DNA from: Bordetella petrii
GTDB taxonomy: Bacteria > Pseudomonadota > Gammaproteobacteria > Burkholderiales > Burkholderiaceae_B
Length of the DNA stretch: 64,000 bases
Direction of reading: 5' to 3'
Assembly (NCBI RefSeq): GCF_017356245.1
Contig: NZ_JAFMZZ010000001.1
Span: forward strand, 2,588,695-2,652,694
The notes beneath the pieces are model-generated. The model was not told the origin of the DNA and searched no databases. It saw nothing but the letters and a program-made list of their open reading frames with translations. Positions 53,590 through 61,991 of the stretch are shown here, in pieces. Each line of letters begins with the position of its first letter. Position 1 is the stretch's first letter. The translations under genes were made by a program, and so were the position numbers.

Positions 53590-53621
53590 GGTGTCTCCGA
53601 CACCCTGCGGGAGCCGGACAC
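53590..53621 (+). repeat. Dispersed hairpin repeat, copy 5 (degenerate)
   Basis: A variant copy: GGTGTCTCCGAC on the left, CCCTGCGGG in the centre and GAGCCGGACAC on the right, so the arms no longer pair fully. It is 29 bp from copy 4 and in the opposite orientation, like copies 1 and 3. Confidence 0.7.
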
Positions 53622-53688
53622 GTGCCGATCCAAGACCCGGCATCGCCGTATACCGCCGCGGCTTATATAAAAATGATTCTTAATTCAA

Positions 53689-53717
53689 TTGACCGACGGT
53701 CGGTCGATATATAAAAT
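53689..53717 (+). promoter_or_regulatory. Promoter of the DHA2 pump with TetR-type operator
   Basis: TTGACC (53689-53694) and TAAAAT (53712-53717) with a 17-bp spacer make a good sigma-70 promoter. The perfect palindrome GACCGACGGTCGGTC (53691-53705) covers the -35 box and spacer, a typical position for TetR-type repression. Confidence 0.75.
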
Positions 53718-53748
53718 CCAGGCCTTGTCCCCTTGCCCGGCCCACCCC

Positions 53749-55245
53749 ATGCCCATCCGCCAAATCGCCCTGGTCGCCGCCGTCTGCCTGGGCACCTTCA
53801 TCACGGTGCTGGATATCAGCATTGTCAACGTCGCCCTGCCCGCCCTGCAAACCGCGCTGGACATCGACATGGCCGGCCTGCAATGGGTGGTGGATGCCTA
53901 CGCGCTGTGCCTGTCGGCTTTCATGCTGTCGGCCGGCCCGCTGGGCGACCGCTACGGCCGCCGGCGCGCCTGGCTGGCCGGCGTGGCCCTGTTCGCGGCG
54001 GGCTCGGCCATGTGCGCCGTCGCGGCGGGGCTGCCCATGCTGCTGGCCGGCCGCGCCGTGCAGGGCGTGGCCGGCGCCCTGCTGATTCCGGGCGCGCTGT
54101 CGATCCTGACGCAGGCGTTCACCGACCCCGCGCAGCGCGCCCACGTGATCGGCGCCTGGTCGTCGTTCACCGCCATTTCGCTGGTGCTGGGCCCCATGCT
54201 GGGCGGCGTGCTGGTCGCCCATGCGGGCTGGCAGGGCATCTTCCTGATCAACCTGCCGGTGGGCGTGCTGGCCATCGCGCTGGGCCTGTGGAGCATTCCC
54301 GAAAGCGCGCATCCCGATCATGCCGCGTTCGATCCCGCCGGCCAGGCGCTCAGCATCGCCTGGCTGGGCGCGCTGACCTACGGGCTGATCGCCGCCGGCG
54401 AACACGGCTGGGCCCATGCCGGCACGCGCTGGGCGCTGGTGCTGGCGGCCGCCGGCCTGTGCGCCTTCATCGCGGTAGAGCGGCGCGCGGCCCGCCCGGT
54501 GCTGTCGCTGGCGCTGTTCCGGCACAGCGGCTTCGCCGTCAACAACTTCGCGTCATTCGTGCTGGGCTTTTCGGGCTACAGCAGCCTGTTTTTCTTTTCG
54601 CTGTTCCTGCAGCAGGCGCAGGGCCTGTCGCCCACGGCCACCGGCTGGCAGCTGGCGCCGCAGTTCGTGGCCATGGGCATCCTGGCCATGCTGTTCGGCC
54701 GGCTCAGCGCGCGCATTGCGCTGCCGCGCCTGATGATCGCCGGCTACACGCTGACCGGCGTCGCCATGCTGGGCATGACGGCCTTCACGCCGCACAGCGG
54801 CGCGGCGCTGGTCAGCGCGCTGATGACCCTGCTGGGCATCGGCATGGGCCTGAGCGTGCCCGCCACCAGCATGGCCGTCATGGGCTCGGTGGCGCGCGAG
54901 CGCTCGGGCATGGCCTCGGCCACCATGAACGCGCTGCGGCAGACCGGCATGGCGGTGGGCATTGCATTGATGGGCGCCCTGATGAGCGCGCGCGCCGTGC
55001 AGTCGCTGGCCTGGCAGCTGGCCGGCGCGGGCGCGGACGATGCGGCCGCCGCGGCGCGCGCCGCCGTCACCCGGCACGTGCTGCAGCCCGGCCTGCGCGG
55101 CCCCTATGCCGACGCCATGGCCAGCGGCTTTCATGCCGCCATGGTCGTGGCGGGCGGCGCGGCGCTGCTGGCGGCCGCCCTGCTGGCGATACAACGCCTG
55201 CACACCCGCCAAACTGCACTCCGGCAAGAAACAAGACGCATCTGA
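53749..55245 (+). CDS. DHA2-family (EmrB/QacA-type) multidrug MFS pump
   Basis: A 498-residue transporter with fourteen hydrophobic segments, the DHA2 pattern. Signatures: FITVLDISIVNVALPALQTA (motif D1), GPLGDRYGRRRAWLAG (motif A), LAGRAVQGVAGALLIPGAL (motif B) and GAWSSFTAISLVLGPMLGG (motif C). It should expel drugs or toxic compounds by proton antiport. The start at 53749 (MPIRQIALVAAVCLG) is supported by the family start. It is repressed probably by the divergent TetR through the palindrome at 53691-53705. No membrane-fusion partner is adjacent. Confidence 0.92.
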   Translation: MPIRQIALVAAVCLGTFITVLDISIVNVALPALQTALDIDMAGLQWVVDAYALCLSAFMLSAGPLGDRYGRRRAWLAGVALFAAGSAMCAVAAGLPMLLAGRAVQGVAGALLIPGALSILTQAFTDPAQRAHVIGAWSSFTAISLVLGPMLGGVLVAHAGWQGIFLINLPVGVLAIALGLWSIPESAHPDHAAFDPAGQALSIAWLGALTYGLIAAGEHGWAHAGTRWALVLAAAGLCAFIAVERRAARPVLSLALFRHSGFAVNNFASFVLGFSGYSSLFFFSLFLQQAQGLSPTATGWQLAPQFVAMGILAMLFGRLSARIALPRLMIAGYTLTGVAMLGMTAFTPHSGAALVSALMTLLGIGMGLSVPATSMAVMGSVARERSGMASATMNALRQTGMAVGIALMGALMSARAVQSLAWQLAGAGADDAAAAARAAVTRHVLQPGLRGPYADAMASGFHAAMVVAGGAALLAAALLAIQRLHTRQTALRQETRRI

Positions 55246-55305
55246 CGGAAAAAGCCGGCTTTTTCAGCGATCTGTACGCGGCATTGCGTTACCCTTCTGC
55301 ACAGA

Positions 55306-55345
55306 CACAACGCCGCGGCCCTTGCAAAAGCGCCGCGGCGTTGTG
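55306..55345 (+). terminator. Strong hairpin between DHA2 pump and porin genes
   Basis: Perfect 14-bp stem CACAACGCCGCGGC / GCCGCGGCGTTGTG with a 12-nt loop, 60 bp after the pump stop and 36 bp before the porin start. The following sequence has few T (CTTGTTCCCC), so it is either a weak terminator or part of the porin mRNA leader. Confidence 0.55.
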
Positions 55346-55380
55346 CTTGTTCCCCCCTCAACTCAACGGAGATCCCCCTC

Positions 55381-56490
55381 ATGAAAAAGACGCTGCTCGC
55401 CACTGCCCTGCTGGCCGGTTTCGCAGGCGCTGCTCAGGCTGAGACGTCGGTCACTCTCTATGGTGTCATCGACACCGGCATCGGCTACAACAAAATCAAG
55501 GGCGATGGATACGACGGCAGCCGCATCGGCATGATCAACGGCATCCAGGCCGGCTCGCGCTGGGGCCTGCGCGGCTCGGAAGACCTGGGCGACGGCCTGC
55601 GCGCGGTGTTCCAGCTGGAAAGCGGCTTCGATTCGGGCAACGGCAATCGCGCGCAAGGCGGCCGCCTGTTCGGCCGGCAGGCCACCATCGGCCTGGCCAA
55701 CGACAGCTGGGGCATCCTGGAATTCGGCCGCCAGACCAACATGGCCTCGAAATACCTGGCCGACATCGATCCCTTCTACACCAGCTACACGCAGTCCAAT
55801 CTGGGCCTGGGCGCCAGTTCCGCCAACACCACCCGCTGGGACAACATGGTGATGTACCGCACGCCTTCGGTGGGCGGCTTCGAGTTTGGCGTGGGCTACT
55901 CATTCAACGTCGACGACAACAACGCCGACGAAACAGGCTTTCGCACCGCCGACAACACGCGCGGCATCACCGCCGGCCTGCGCTACCTGAACGGCCCGCT
56001 GAACCTCACCCTGACCTACGACCAGCTCAACGGCAGCAACGGCAGCACGCAAATCGACAACAACGCCACGCCCCGCCAATATGCAGCCGGCGTGTCGTAC
56101 GACTTCGAAGTCGTGAAGCTGGCGGCCGCCTACGCGCGCACCACCGACGGCTGGTTCACCGGGCAGGACCTTCCGTCCGGCACGCCGTTCAGCAATGAAT
56201 TCGGCACCAACCGCTTCGTGGACGGCTTCAAGGCCAACGCATACATGGTGGGCGGCACCGTGCCCGTCGGCGGCGCCAGCAGCGTATTCGCCTCGTGGCA
56301 GCGCGTCGACCCGTCCAACGACCGCCTGACCGGCGGCGATTCCACCATGAACGTCTGGAGCCTGGGCTACACCTACGACCTGTCCAAGCGCACCAACCTG
56401 TACGCCTACGGTTCGTACGGCAAAGACTACGCCTTCATCGACGGCCTGAAGAGCACAGCCGCCGGCGTCGGCATCCGCCACCGGTTCTAA
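55381..56490 (+). CDS. General outer-membrane porin (Bordetella OmpP type)
   Basis: A 369-residue trimeric 16-strand porin for passive entry of small hydrophilic solutes. It has a signal peptide (MKKTLLATALLAGFAGAAQA), then the beta-proteobacterial porin opening ETSVTLYGVIDTGIGYNKI and GSRWGLRGSEDLGDGLRAVF, FGRQATIGLANDSWGILEFG, a barrel of alternating residues and the terminal Phe of GVGIRHRF needed for barrel assembly. It is preceded by a stable hairpin in a short leader. Its codon use is strongly biased, as expected for an abundant protein. Confidence 0.96.
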   Translation: MKKTLLATALLAGFAGAAQAETSVTLYGVIDTGIGYNKIKGDGYDGSRIGMINGIQAGSRWGLRGSEDLGDGLRAVFQLESGFDSGNGNRAQGGRLFGRQATIGLANDSWGILEFGRQTNMASKYLADIDPFYTSYTQSNLGLGASSANTTRWDNMVMYRTPSVGGFEFGVGYSFNVDDNNADETGFRTADNTRGITAGLRYLNGPLNLTLTYDQLNGSNGSTQIDNNATPRQYAAGVSYDFEVVKLAAAYARTTDGWFTGQDLPSGTPFSNEFGTNRFVDGFKANAYMVGGTVPVGGASSVFASWQRVDPSNDRLTGGDSTMNVWSLGYTYDLSKRTNLYAYGSYGKDYAFIDGLKSTAAGVGIRHRF

Positions 56491-56573
56491 GGCGGCATAG
56501 CGGCGGCGGGCCCGGCCCGCCGCTTCAGCAGCAACTTCCTCTTCACGCCCGGCAACTGTTAACGGGCAATCAT

Positions 56574-56630
56574 TTGTCAATATGAGGCGAGCCTTGCAGC
56601 CGCCTTAATTATTGACAATGTTATTGACGA
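56574..56630. promoter_or_regulatory. Repeated TATTGACAA boxes before the amidohydrolase gene
   Basis: TTGTCAATA (56574-56582) is the exact inverse of TATTGACAA (56610-56618); a third near copy, TATTGACGA, lies at 56622-56630. The AT-rich cluster is 55-110 bp before the amidohydrolase start. It could be the site for the nearby GntR regulator; a related TATCAACAA (59620-59628) sits before gntR. Confidence 0.5.
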
Positions 56631-56684
56631 TCAAAGCCGTGCAGGCGTAACCTCGCCCACATTCAATAACAAAGCGAGCCCGCC

Positions 56685-57584
56685 ATGACGCAGCCCCCGG
56701 ATATCCCGCCCGTCGACCACACCCTTTGCCTGGGCCCTCTGCCCGACATCGCCCCCGCCACGTTCCAGGTGCCGCGCGGCGCGTGCGACACGCACGCGCA
56801 CGTCATCGGCGACGGCGTGCGCTACCCGTACGTGGAAAACCGCAGCTACACGCCGCCCCCCGCGCCCGAAGACAAGTACCTGGCCATGCTGGCCGGCTGC
56901 GGCATGACCCGCGGCGTGCTGGTGCAGGTCAGCGTGCACGGCACCGACAACCGCTACATGCTGGACGTGCTGGGCCGGCACCCCGACACCTTGCGCGGCG
57001 TGGCGGTAGTGGACGCCGGCGTCACCGACCGCGAACTGGAAAGCATGCATGCCGCCGGCGTGCGCGGCGTGCGCTTCAATGTGCTGTTCGGCGGCGGCGT
57101 CGGCCTGGATGCGCTGGACCAACTGGCCCCGCGCATCGCCCGGCTGGGCTGGCATGCGCAATTCCTGATGGACGTGCGCCACCTGCCCGGCCTGATGCCG
57201 CGCCTGGCCAGGCTGCCCGTGCCCTGCGTGTTCGACCACATGGGCCACATGCCCGTGGCCGAAGGCCAGCAGCATCCCGGCTTCCAGGCCCTGCTGCATG
57301 GCGTGAAGGAATACGGCTGGTGGGCCAAGTTGTCGGGCGCCTACCGCATCAGCGACCAGTTCGACCACTACGACGATGTCACGCCCTGGGCGCAGGCCCT
57401 GATCGAAGCCGCCCCCGACCGCATGGTGTGGGGCAGCGACTGGCCCCACGTCGCCATCAGCCGCATGCCCGACACCGGCGTGCTGCGCAACCTGCTGCCC
57501 AAATGGGCGCCCACCGAAGCCATGCGCCAGCGCATTCTGGTGGACAACCCGCAGGCCCTGTACGACTTCCCGGCCGTAGGCTGA
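56685..57584 (+). CDS. Amidohydrolase-family lactonase/decarboxylase-like enzyme
   Basis: A 299-residue TIM-barrel hydrolase of the amidohydrolase-2 group that includes 2-pyrone-4,6-dicarboxylate lactonase (LigI). Motifs: CDTHAHVIG near residue 34, RGVRFNVLFGGGVG, CVFDHMGHMPVAEGQQHPGF, and GSDWPHVAISRMPD near the C-terminus with the catalytic Asp. Aromatic or lactone acids are typical substrates, which fits the MFS carrier immediately downstream (22-bp gap) and the GntR regulator opposite. The exact substrate is unknown. Confidence 0.85.
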   Translation: MTQPPDIPPVDHTLCLGPLPDIAPATFQVPRGACDTHAHVIGDGVRYPYVENRSYTPPPAPEDKYLAMLAGCGMTRGVLVQVSVHGTDNRYMLDVLGRHPDTLRGVAVVDAGVTDRELESMHAAGVRGVRFNVLFGGGVGLDALDQLAPRIARLGWHAQFLMDVRHLPGLMPRLARLPVPCVFDHMGHMPVAEGQQHPGFQALLHGVKEYGWWAKLSGAYRISDQFDHYDDVTPWAQALIEAAPDRMVWGSDWPHVAISRMPDTGVLRNLLPKWAPTEAMRQRILVDNPQALYDFPAVG

Positions 57585-57606
57585 ATATTCTCAACGGAGA
57601 CACGAC

Positions 57607-58851
57607 ATGAGCTGGTTCCGCGAGCTGACGCCTACGGGCAAACGCACTTTCTACGCATCATTCCTGGGCTGGACCATCGATGCCCTGGACTACATGGTGT
57701 TCACCTTCGTGATTTCCACGCTGGTGGCGCTGTGGGGCATCGACCGGGGCCAGGCAGGCATGCTGGGCACCGTGACGCTGCTGTTCTCGGCCATTGGCGG
57801 CTGGGGCGCGGGCATCCTGGCCGACCGCTACGGCCGGGTGCGCATCCTGCAGATCACCATTCTGTGGTTCTCGGTGTGCACGGTGGGCATCGGCTTTACC
57901 CAGAACTTCGAGCAGATCTTCATCCTGCGCGCGCTGCAGGGCCTGGGCTTTGGCGGCGAATGGGCGGTGGGTTCGGTGCTGATGGGCGAGATCATCAAGT
58001 CGCAGCACCGCGCCCGCGCCGTGGGCACCGTGCAAAGCGGCTGGGCGGTGGGCTGGGGCGTGGCCGCCCTGCTGTACACCATTGCCTTCACGCTGCTGCC
58101 CGAGCAATGGGCCTGGCGTTGCCTGTTCTGGGTGGGCGTGCTGCCCGCCCTGCTGGTGCTGTATATCCGCAAGCACGTGCCCGAACCCGAGATCTTCCAG
58201 CAGGCGCGCAAGCAGGCCACGGACCAGCCCAAGCTGTCGCCCTGGCTGATCTTCTCGCCCGCGCTGCTGAAAACCACGCTGCTGTCGGCCCTGCTGTGCA
58301 CCGGCATCCAGGGCGGCTACTACGCGGTCACCACCTGGCTGCCCACCTACCTGAAAGTGGAGCGCCACCTGTCGGTGCTGAACACCGGCGGCTACCTGCT
58401 GGTGATCATCCTGGGCTCGTTCTGCGGCTACATCGCCGGCGCGCACATGGCCGACCGCCTGGGGCGCCGCATCAACTTCATCATTTATTCGGTGCTGTCG
58501 GGCGTGTGCGTGTATGTGTACACCCAGGTGCCGCTGACCGATGAACAGATGCTGTTCCTGGGCTTTCCGCTGGGCTTTGCCGCCTCGGGCATCTTCGGCG
58601 GCCTGGGCGCCTACCTGACCGAGCTGTTTCCGTCGGAAATCCGCGCCAACGGCCAGGGCTTCGCCTACAACTTCGGCCGCGGCATCGGCGCGCTGTTTCC
58701 CAGCCTGGTGGGCTACCTGAGCAACAGCATGGGCCTGGCCATGGCCATCGGCATCTTCGCCGGCGGCGCCTACACCGTGGTGCTGATCGCCACCCTGCTG
58801 CTGCCCGAGACCCGCGGCCGCGAGCTGCCGAGCCTGGGCACGGCCGGCTAG
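57607..58851 (+). CDS. MFS carboxylate/aromatic-acid transporter
   Basis: A 414-residue transporter with twelve hydrophobic segments of the metabolite/H+ symporter group (ShiA/sialate-like). Signatures: FYASFLGWTIDALDYMVFTF, the motif GILADRYGRVRIL and LQGLGFGGEWAVGSVLMGE. It is co-directional with the amidohydrolase and starts after GGAGACACGAC, so it probably imports the substrate or precursor for that enzyme. Its end lies 28 bp from the convergent gntR gene. Confidence 0.9.
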   Translation: MSWFRELTPTGKRTFYASFLGWTIDALDYMVFTFVISTLVALWGIDRGQAGMLGTVTLLFSAIGGWGAGILADRYGRVRILQITILWFSVCTVGIGFTQNFEQIFILRALQGLGFGGEWAVGSVLMGEIIKSQHRARAVGTVQSGWAVGWGVAALLYTIAFTLLPEQWAWRCLFWVGVLPALLVLYIRKHVPEPEIFQQARKQATDQPKLSPWLIFSPALLKTTLLSALLCTGIQGGYYAVTTWLPTYLKVERHLSVLNTGGYLLVIILGSFCGYIAGAHMADRLGRRINFIIYSVLSGVCVYVYTQVPLTDEQMLFLGFPLGFAASGIFGGLGAYLTELFPSEIRANGQGFAYNFGRGIGALFPSLVGYLSNSMGLAMAIGIFAGGAYTVVLIATLLLPETRGRELPSLGTAG

Positions 58852-58879
58852 CGGCCCGCCGGGCGGCCCGCGCGGCGCG

Positions 58880-59572
58880 TCAGCCGCGCGGGTACAGGTG
58901 GCGGTTCAGCGCCAGGTAGGCATCGCGCGACGGCGCCAGGTGCTCGCGGCACAGGCGGATCAGTTCGTCGCGCCGCCCCGCTTCCAGGGCCGCGATCATG
59001 GCCCAGTGCTCTTGCCGCGCGCGCTCGCGGTACGAGGCGTCCACCAGCGAACTGAAGCGGATGGGGTGCGTCTGGCGCGCGTATTCCTGGATGGCTTTCT
59101 GCAGCACGCCGTTTTCGCAAAAGCCGAACAGCGCCTGGTGAAAGCGCTGGTTGGTATGGAACACCGCGCGCGGGTCTGCGGCCGCCACGGCGCGGTCGTG
59201 CTCGCGCTGGATGTCGGTGAGCTGGCGCAGCGCCGGCGCCGGCAGGGGGCACGGCAGCGTACGCGCGGCCTCGGCTTCGAGCAATTCGCGCAGCTGGTAG
59301 AGTTCGGCCACTTCTTGCGGCTCGAAGGCCCGCACTTCGCTGCCGAAATTCTTGCGGCGTTCGACCAGGCCGCGCCGCGCCAGCTCGGCCAGCACCTCGC
59401 GCGCCGCATGGCGCTTGAAGCCGAAGCGGCGGATCAGGTCGTCTTCGATCAGGCGTTCGCGCGGATGCAGGCTGCCCAGCACGATGTCTTCTTCGAGCAC
59501 GCGCACGGCATCCGAAATGCCGGACGCTTCAGCGGGCACAGTGGGCTGCGGATCTGACAAAACCTGGGACAT
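58880..59572 (-). CDS. GntR-family regulator, FadR/FCD subgroup
   Basis: A 230-residue regulator. The winged helix reads ERLIEDDLIRRFGFKRHAAR and EVLAELARRGLVERRKNFGS; the C-terminal FCD domain has the metal/effector residues of RAVFHTNQRFHQALFG and HWAMIAALEAGRRDELIRLC, then EHL. ATG 59572 (MSQVLSD) is preferred to the frame from 59617. It probably controls the amidohydrolase-MFS unit; candidate operators lie before that unit and before its own start. Confidence 0.9.
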   Translation of the reverse strand: MSQVLSDPQPTVPAEASGISDAVRVLEEDIVLGSLHPRERLIEDDLIRRFGFKRHAAREVLAELARRGLVERRKNFGSEVRAFEPQEVAELYQLRELLEAEAARTLPCPLPAPALRQLTDIQREHDRAVAAADPRAVFHTNQRFHQALFGFCENGVLQKAIQEYARQTHPIRFSSLVDASYRERARQEHWAMIAALEAGRRDELIRLCREHLAPSRDAYLALNRHLYPRG

Positions 59573-59633
59573 CGACGGCAAACAGAGTGGCTGGCCCACG
59601 CGGGCAGAAGCAACCACTATATCAACAATCGAT

Positions 59634-60881
59634 TCAGCGTTGGGCCATGGCCGCGGCGCCCGGCGCCGGCGCGGCGGCGCGGTCGTCGATGGGAAAATGC
59701 AGCAGTGCCGCCACCAGGCCCGCCAGCGCCGTGGCCGCCCACACCGGGGTGTACGAGCCGGTCAGGTCGAACACCAGCCCGCCCAGCCAGGCCCCCAGGA
59801 ACGAGCCCACCTGGTGGCTGAGAAAACACACGCCGAACAAGGTGCCCAAGTGGCGCGTGCCGAACACCTTGGCCACCAGCCCGCTGGTCAGCGGCACCGT
59901 GCCCAGCCAGGTCAGGCCCATTACCGCCGCGAACAGCACCACCGACAGCGTGCTCTTGGGCAGCAGGAAAAACGCCGCGATGGCCGCGCCGCGTATCAGG
60001 TACAGCCAGCCCAGCACAACTTGCTGGCGATACTGCCCGCCCAGCCAGCCGCAAGCCCAGCTGCCGGCCATGTTGAACAGCCCGATCAGCGCCAGCGCCG
60101 TGGCGCCCAGCCCCGCCGGCATGTGGCACAGCAGCAGGTAGCCGGGTAAATGCGTGGCAATGAACGCCAGCTGGAAGCCGCAGGTAAAGAAACCCAGGGT
60201 CAGCAGGCAATAACCGCGATGCCGGCAGGCATGCAGCACGGCCTGCTTCAGCGGCAGCGCCGGTGCTTCGGCGGCCGCCGCCGCGCCGCGCGCCGCGGGC
60301 CGGTCCAGCAGCATGCCCAGCGGCGCCACCAGCAGCATCAGCGCCGCCAGGGCCAGCAGCGAAGCCGACACGCCGGCGCTTTCGCGCAGCACCTGGGCGA
60401 ACGGCACCAGCGCCACCTGCCCCACCGAGCCGCCAGCGCTGGCCAGGCCCAGCGCCATGCTGCGCCGCTGCGGCGAGGCGGCCCGCCCCACCGAAGCCAG
60501 CACCACGCCAAAGCTGGTGCAGCTGATGCCGATGCCCACCAGCACGCCCATGCCCAATATCAGCAGCACCGGCGAATGCGCCGCCGTGGCCAATGCCAGC
60601 CCGGCCGCGAAGGCGGCCGCGCCGAACGCCACCACCGGCGCCGAGCCATAACGGTCGGCCGCCGCCCCGGCGAACGGCTGCGCCACCCCCCACCCCAGGT
60701 TGTGCACGGCAATGGCAAAGGCGATCTGCGTGACCGGCAGGCCGCGGTCGAACGAGAACGGATTGATGAACAGTCCGAAGGTCTGCCGCACGCCCATCGC
60801 GGCACTGAGTATCAGCGCCGCCGCGACGATCACCCCGATCACGGGGCTGGCCAGCGGATGCGCGCGGTCTGCGGTTTGCAT
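59634..60881 (-). CDS. MFS transporter (OFA/MCT-like)
   Basis: A 415-residue transporter with twelve hydrophobic segments. The opening IGVIVAAALILSAAMGVRQT and the loop AGAAADRYGSAPVVAFG resemble the oxalate-formate/monocarboxylate antiporter-like group common in Alcaligenaceae. The start is probably ATG 60881, with AAGGAGA further upstream than ideal (11-nt spacing); ATG-like alternatives to 60920 are weaker. The gene lies downstream of a LysR gene on the same strand, with a 9-bp inverted repeat between them. Confidence 0.86.
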   Translation of the reverse strand: MQTADRAHPLASPVIGVIVAAALILSAAMGVRQTFGLFINPFSFDRGLPVTQIAFAIAVHNLGWGVAQPFAGAAADRYGSAPVVAFGAAAFAAGLALATAAHSPVLLILGMGVLVGIGISCTSFGVVLASVGRAASPQRRSMALGLASAGGSVGQVALVPFAQVLRESAGVSASLLALAALMLLVAPLGMLLDRPAARGAAAAAEAPALPLKQAVLHACRHRGYCLLTLGFFTCGFQLAFIATHLPGYLLLCHMPAGLGATALALIGLFNMAGSWACGWLGGQYRQQVVLGWLYLIRGAAIAAFFLLPKSTLSVVLFAAVMGLTWLGTVPLTSGLVAKVFGTRHLGTLFGVCFLSHQVGSFLGAWLGGLVFDLTGSYTPVWAATALAGLVAALLHFPIDDRAAAPAPGAAAMAQR

Positions 60882-60951
60882 GATGATGCGATCTCCTTTG
60901 CCGGCATGGTGGCAGCGCACGCACGCGCCGGCAAAGGAAAAGATTTTGATG

Positions 60952-60974
60952 GCGGATGAAAATGCTTCATCCGC
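60952..60974. promoter_or_regulatory. Inverted repeat before the MFS gene
   Basis: Perfect arms GCGGATGAA (60952-60960) / TTCATCCGC (60966-60974) with a 5-nt spacer, between the lysR stop and the MFS start on the same strand. It could be an operator or a transcript end for lysR; no T run follows. Confidence 0.45.
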
Positions 60975-60986
60975 GCGCTGTCCGGC

Positions 60987-61892
60987 CTATCCCGCCAGCG
61001 CCTGCGCCTCGCCGACCACCCAGTCGCGGAAGGCCAGCAGCTCGCTGCGCCGCGCCACGCTTTCCGACCCCACCAGCCAGTACGCCGTTTCGGCCTGCAT
61101 GACCGGCAGGTCCAGCGTCACCAGCGTGCCGGCCGCCAGGTCGCGATCCACCAGCGGCCGCCGGCCCAGCGCCACGCCCAGGCCCGCGGCGGCGGCCTCG
61201 AACGCCAGCTGGATGGTGTCGAAGCGCAGGCCGCCCGCCAGGCCGACGTCGTCCGCGGCCTCGATGCCTGCGGCGTCCAGCCAGGCCTGCCAGTCTTCGC
61301 TGGCCAGGTCGACGTGGATCAGGGTGGCCTGCCGCAGGTCGGCCCGCCCGTCCACCATGGGCAGGCGGGTCCGGTACGCCGCGCTGCACACCGGCACCAG
61401 CTGCTCGCCGAACAGGCGCGTCCAGCTTGCCGCCGACACCACGCCGCGGCCCATGCGGATGGCGAAGTCGAAGCCGTCTACCGGAAAGCCCACATGCCGC
61501 TGCGAGGTATCGACGGTGATGTGCACGCCCGGCCATTGCGCCCGGAACCCATGCAGGCGCGGCAGCAGCCAGCGCGAGGCCAGCGTGGGCGCGCAACTGA
61601 TGGCGATGCCGCGGCCGGCTGGCCCGACTGGCAGGCGCTGCGTGGCCGTGGCGATCAGCGACAGCGCTTCGGACACATACAGCAGGTAATCGGCCCCTTC
61701 CGGCGTCAGCGACAGCCCGCGCGGCCCGCGCACGAACAAGTCCACGCCCAGCGCCTGCTCCAGCCCCACAATGCCGTGGCTGACCGCGCTGGGCGTCACG
61801 CTGAGCTCGGCCGCGGCCAGCTTGAAACTGCACAGCCGGCCGGCGGCCTCGAAAAAGCGCAGGGCGGGCAAGGGGGGAAGACGGCGCGGCAT
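60987..61892 (-). CDS. LysR-family regulator, GcvA-like
   Basis: A 301-residue regulator of the GcvA-type LysR group: PPLPALRFFEAAGRLCSFKL then AAAELSVTPSAVSHGIVGLE as winged helix (residues 7-50), and an effector domain with VGFPVDGFDFAIRMGRG, the DLAIR-like element of this group. The start at 61892 gives the standard length. It is upstream of, and may regulate, the co-directional MFS gene 106 bp away. The IclR gene lies 99 bp upstream on the same strand. Confidence 0.9.
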   Translation of the reverse strand: MPRRLPPLPALRFFEAAGRLCSFKLAAAELSVTPSAVSHGIVGLEQALGVDLFVRGPRGLSLTPEGADYLLYVSEALSLIATATQRLPVGPAGRGIAISCAPTLASRWLLPRLHGFRAQWPGVHITVDTSQRHVGFPVDGFDFAIRMGRGVVSAASWTRLFGEQLVPVCSAAYRTRLPMVDGRADLRQATLIHVDLASEDWQAWLDAAGIEAADDVGLAGGLRFDTIQLAFEAAAAGLGVALGRRPLVDRDLAAGTLVTLDLPVMQAETAYWLVGSESVARRSELLAFRDWVVGEAQALAG

Positions 61893-61991
61893 GGCGGGGT
61901 GCCTTTAAGCAGAGCCGGCGGCGCTGCCCGGCGATGGCGCTTAATGTAGCGGACACGGGCGCCCGGCGGGTATCGGGCGCGCCTGCCCGCC

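Noticed and set aside
53463..53633. N-terminal extension of the TetR gene up to 53633
   Set aside because: It would translate through two copies of the hairpin repeat; the ATG at 53462 gives the normal architecture.
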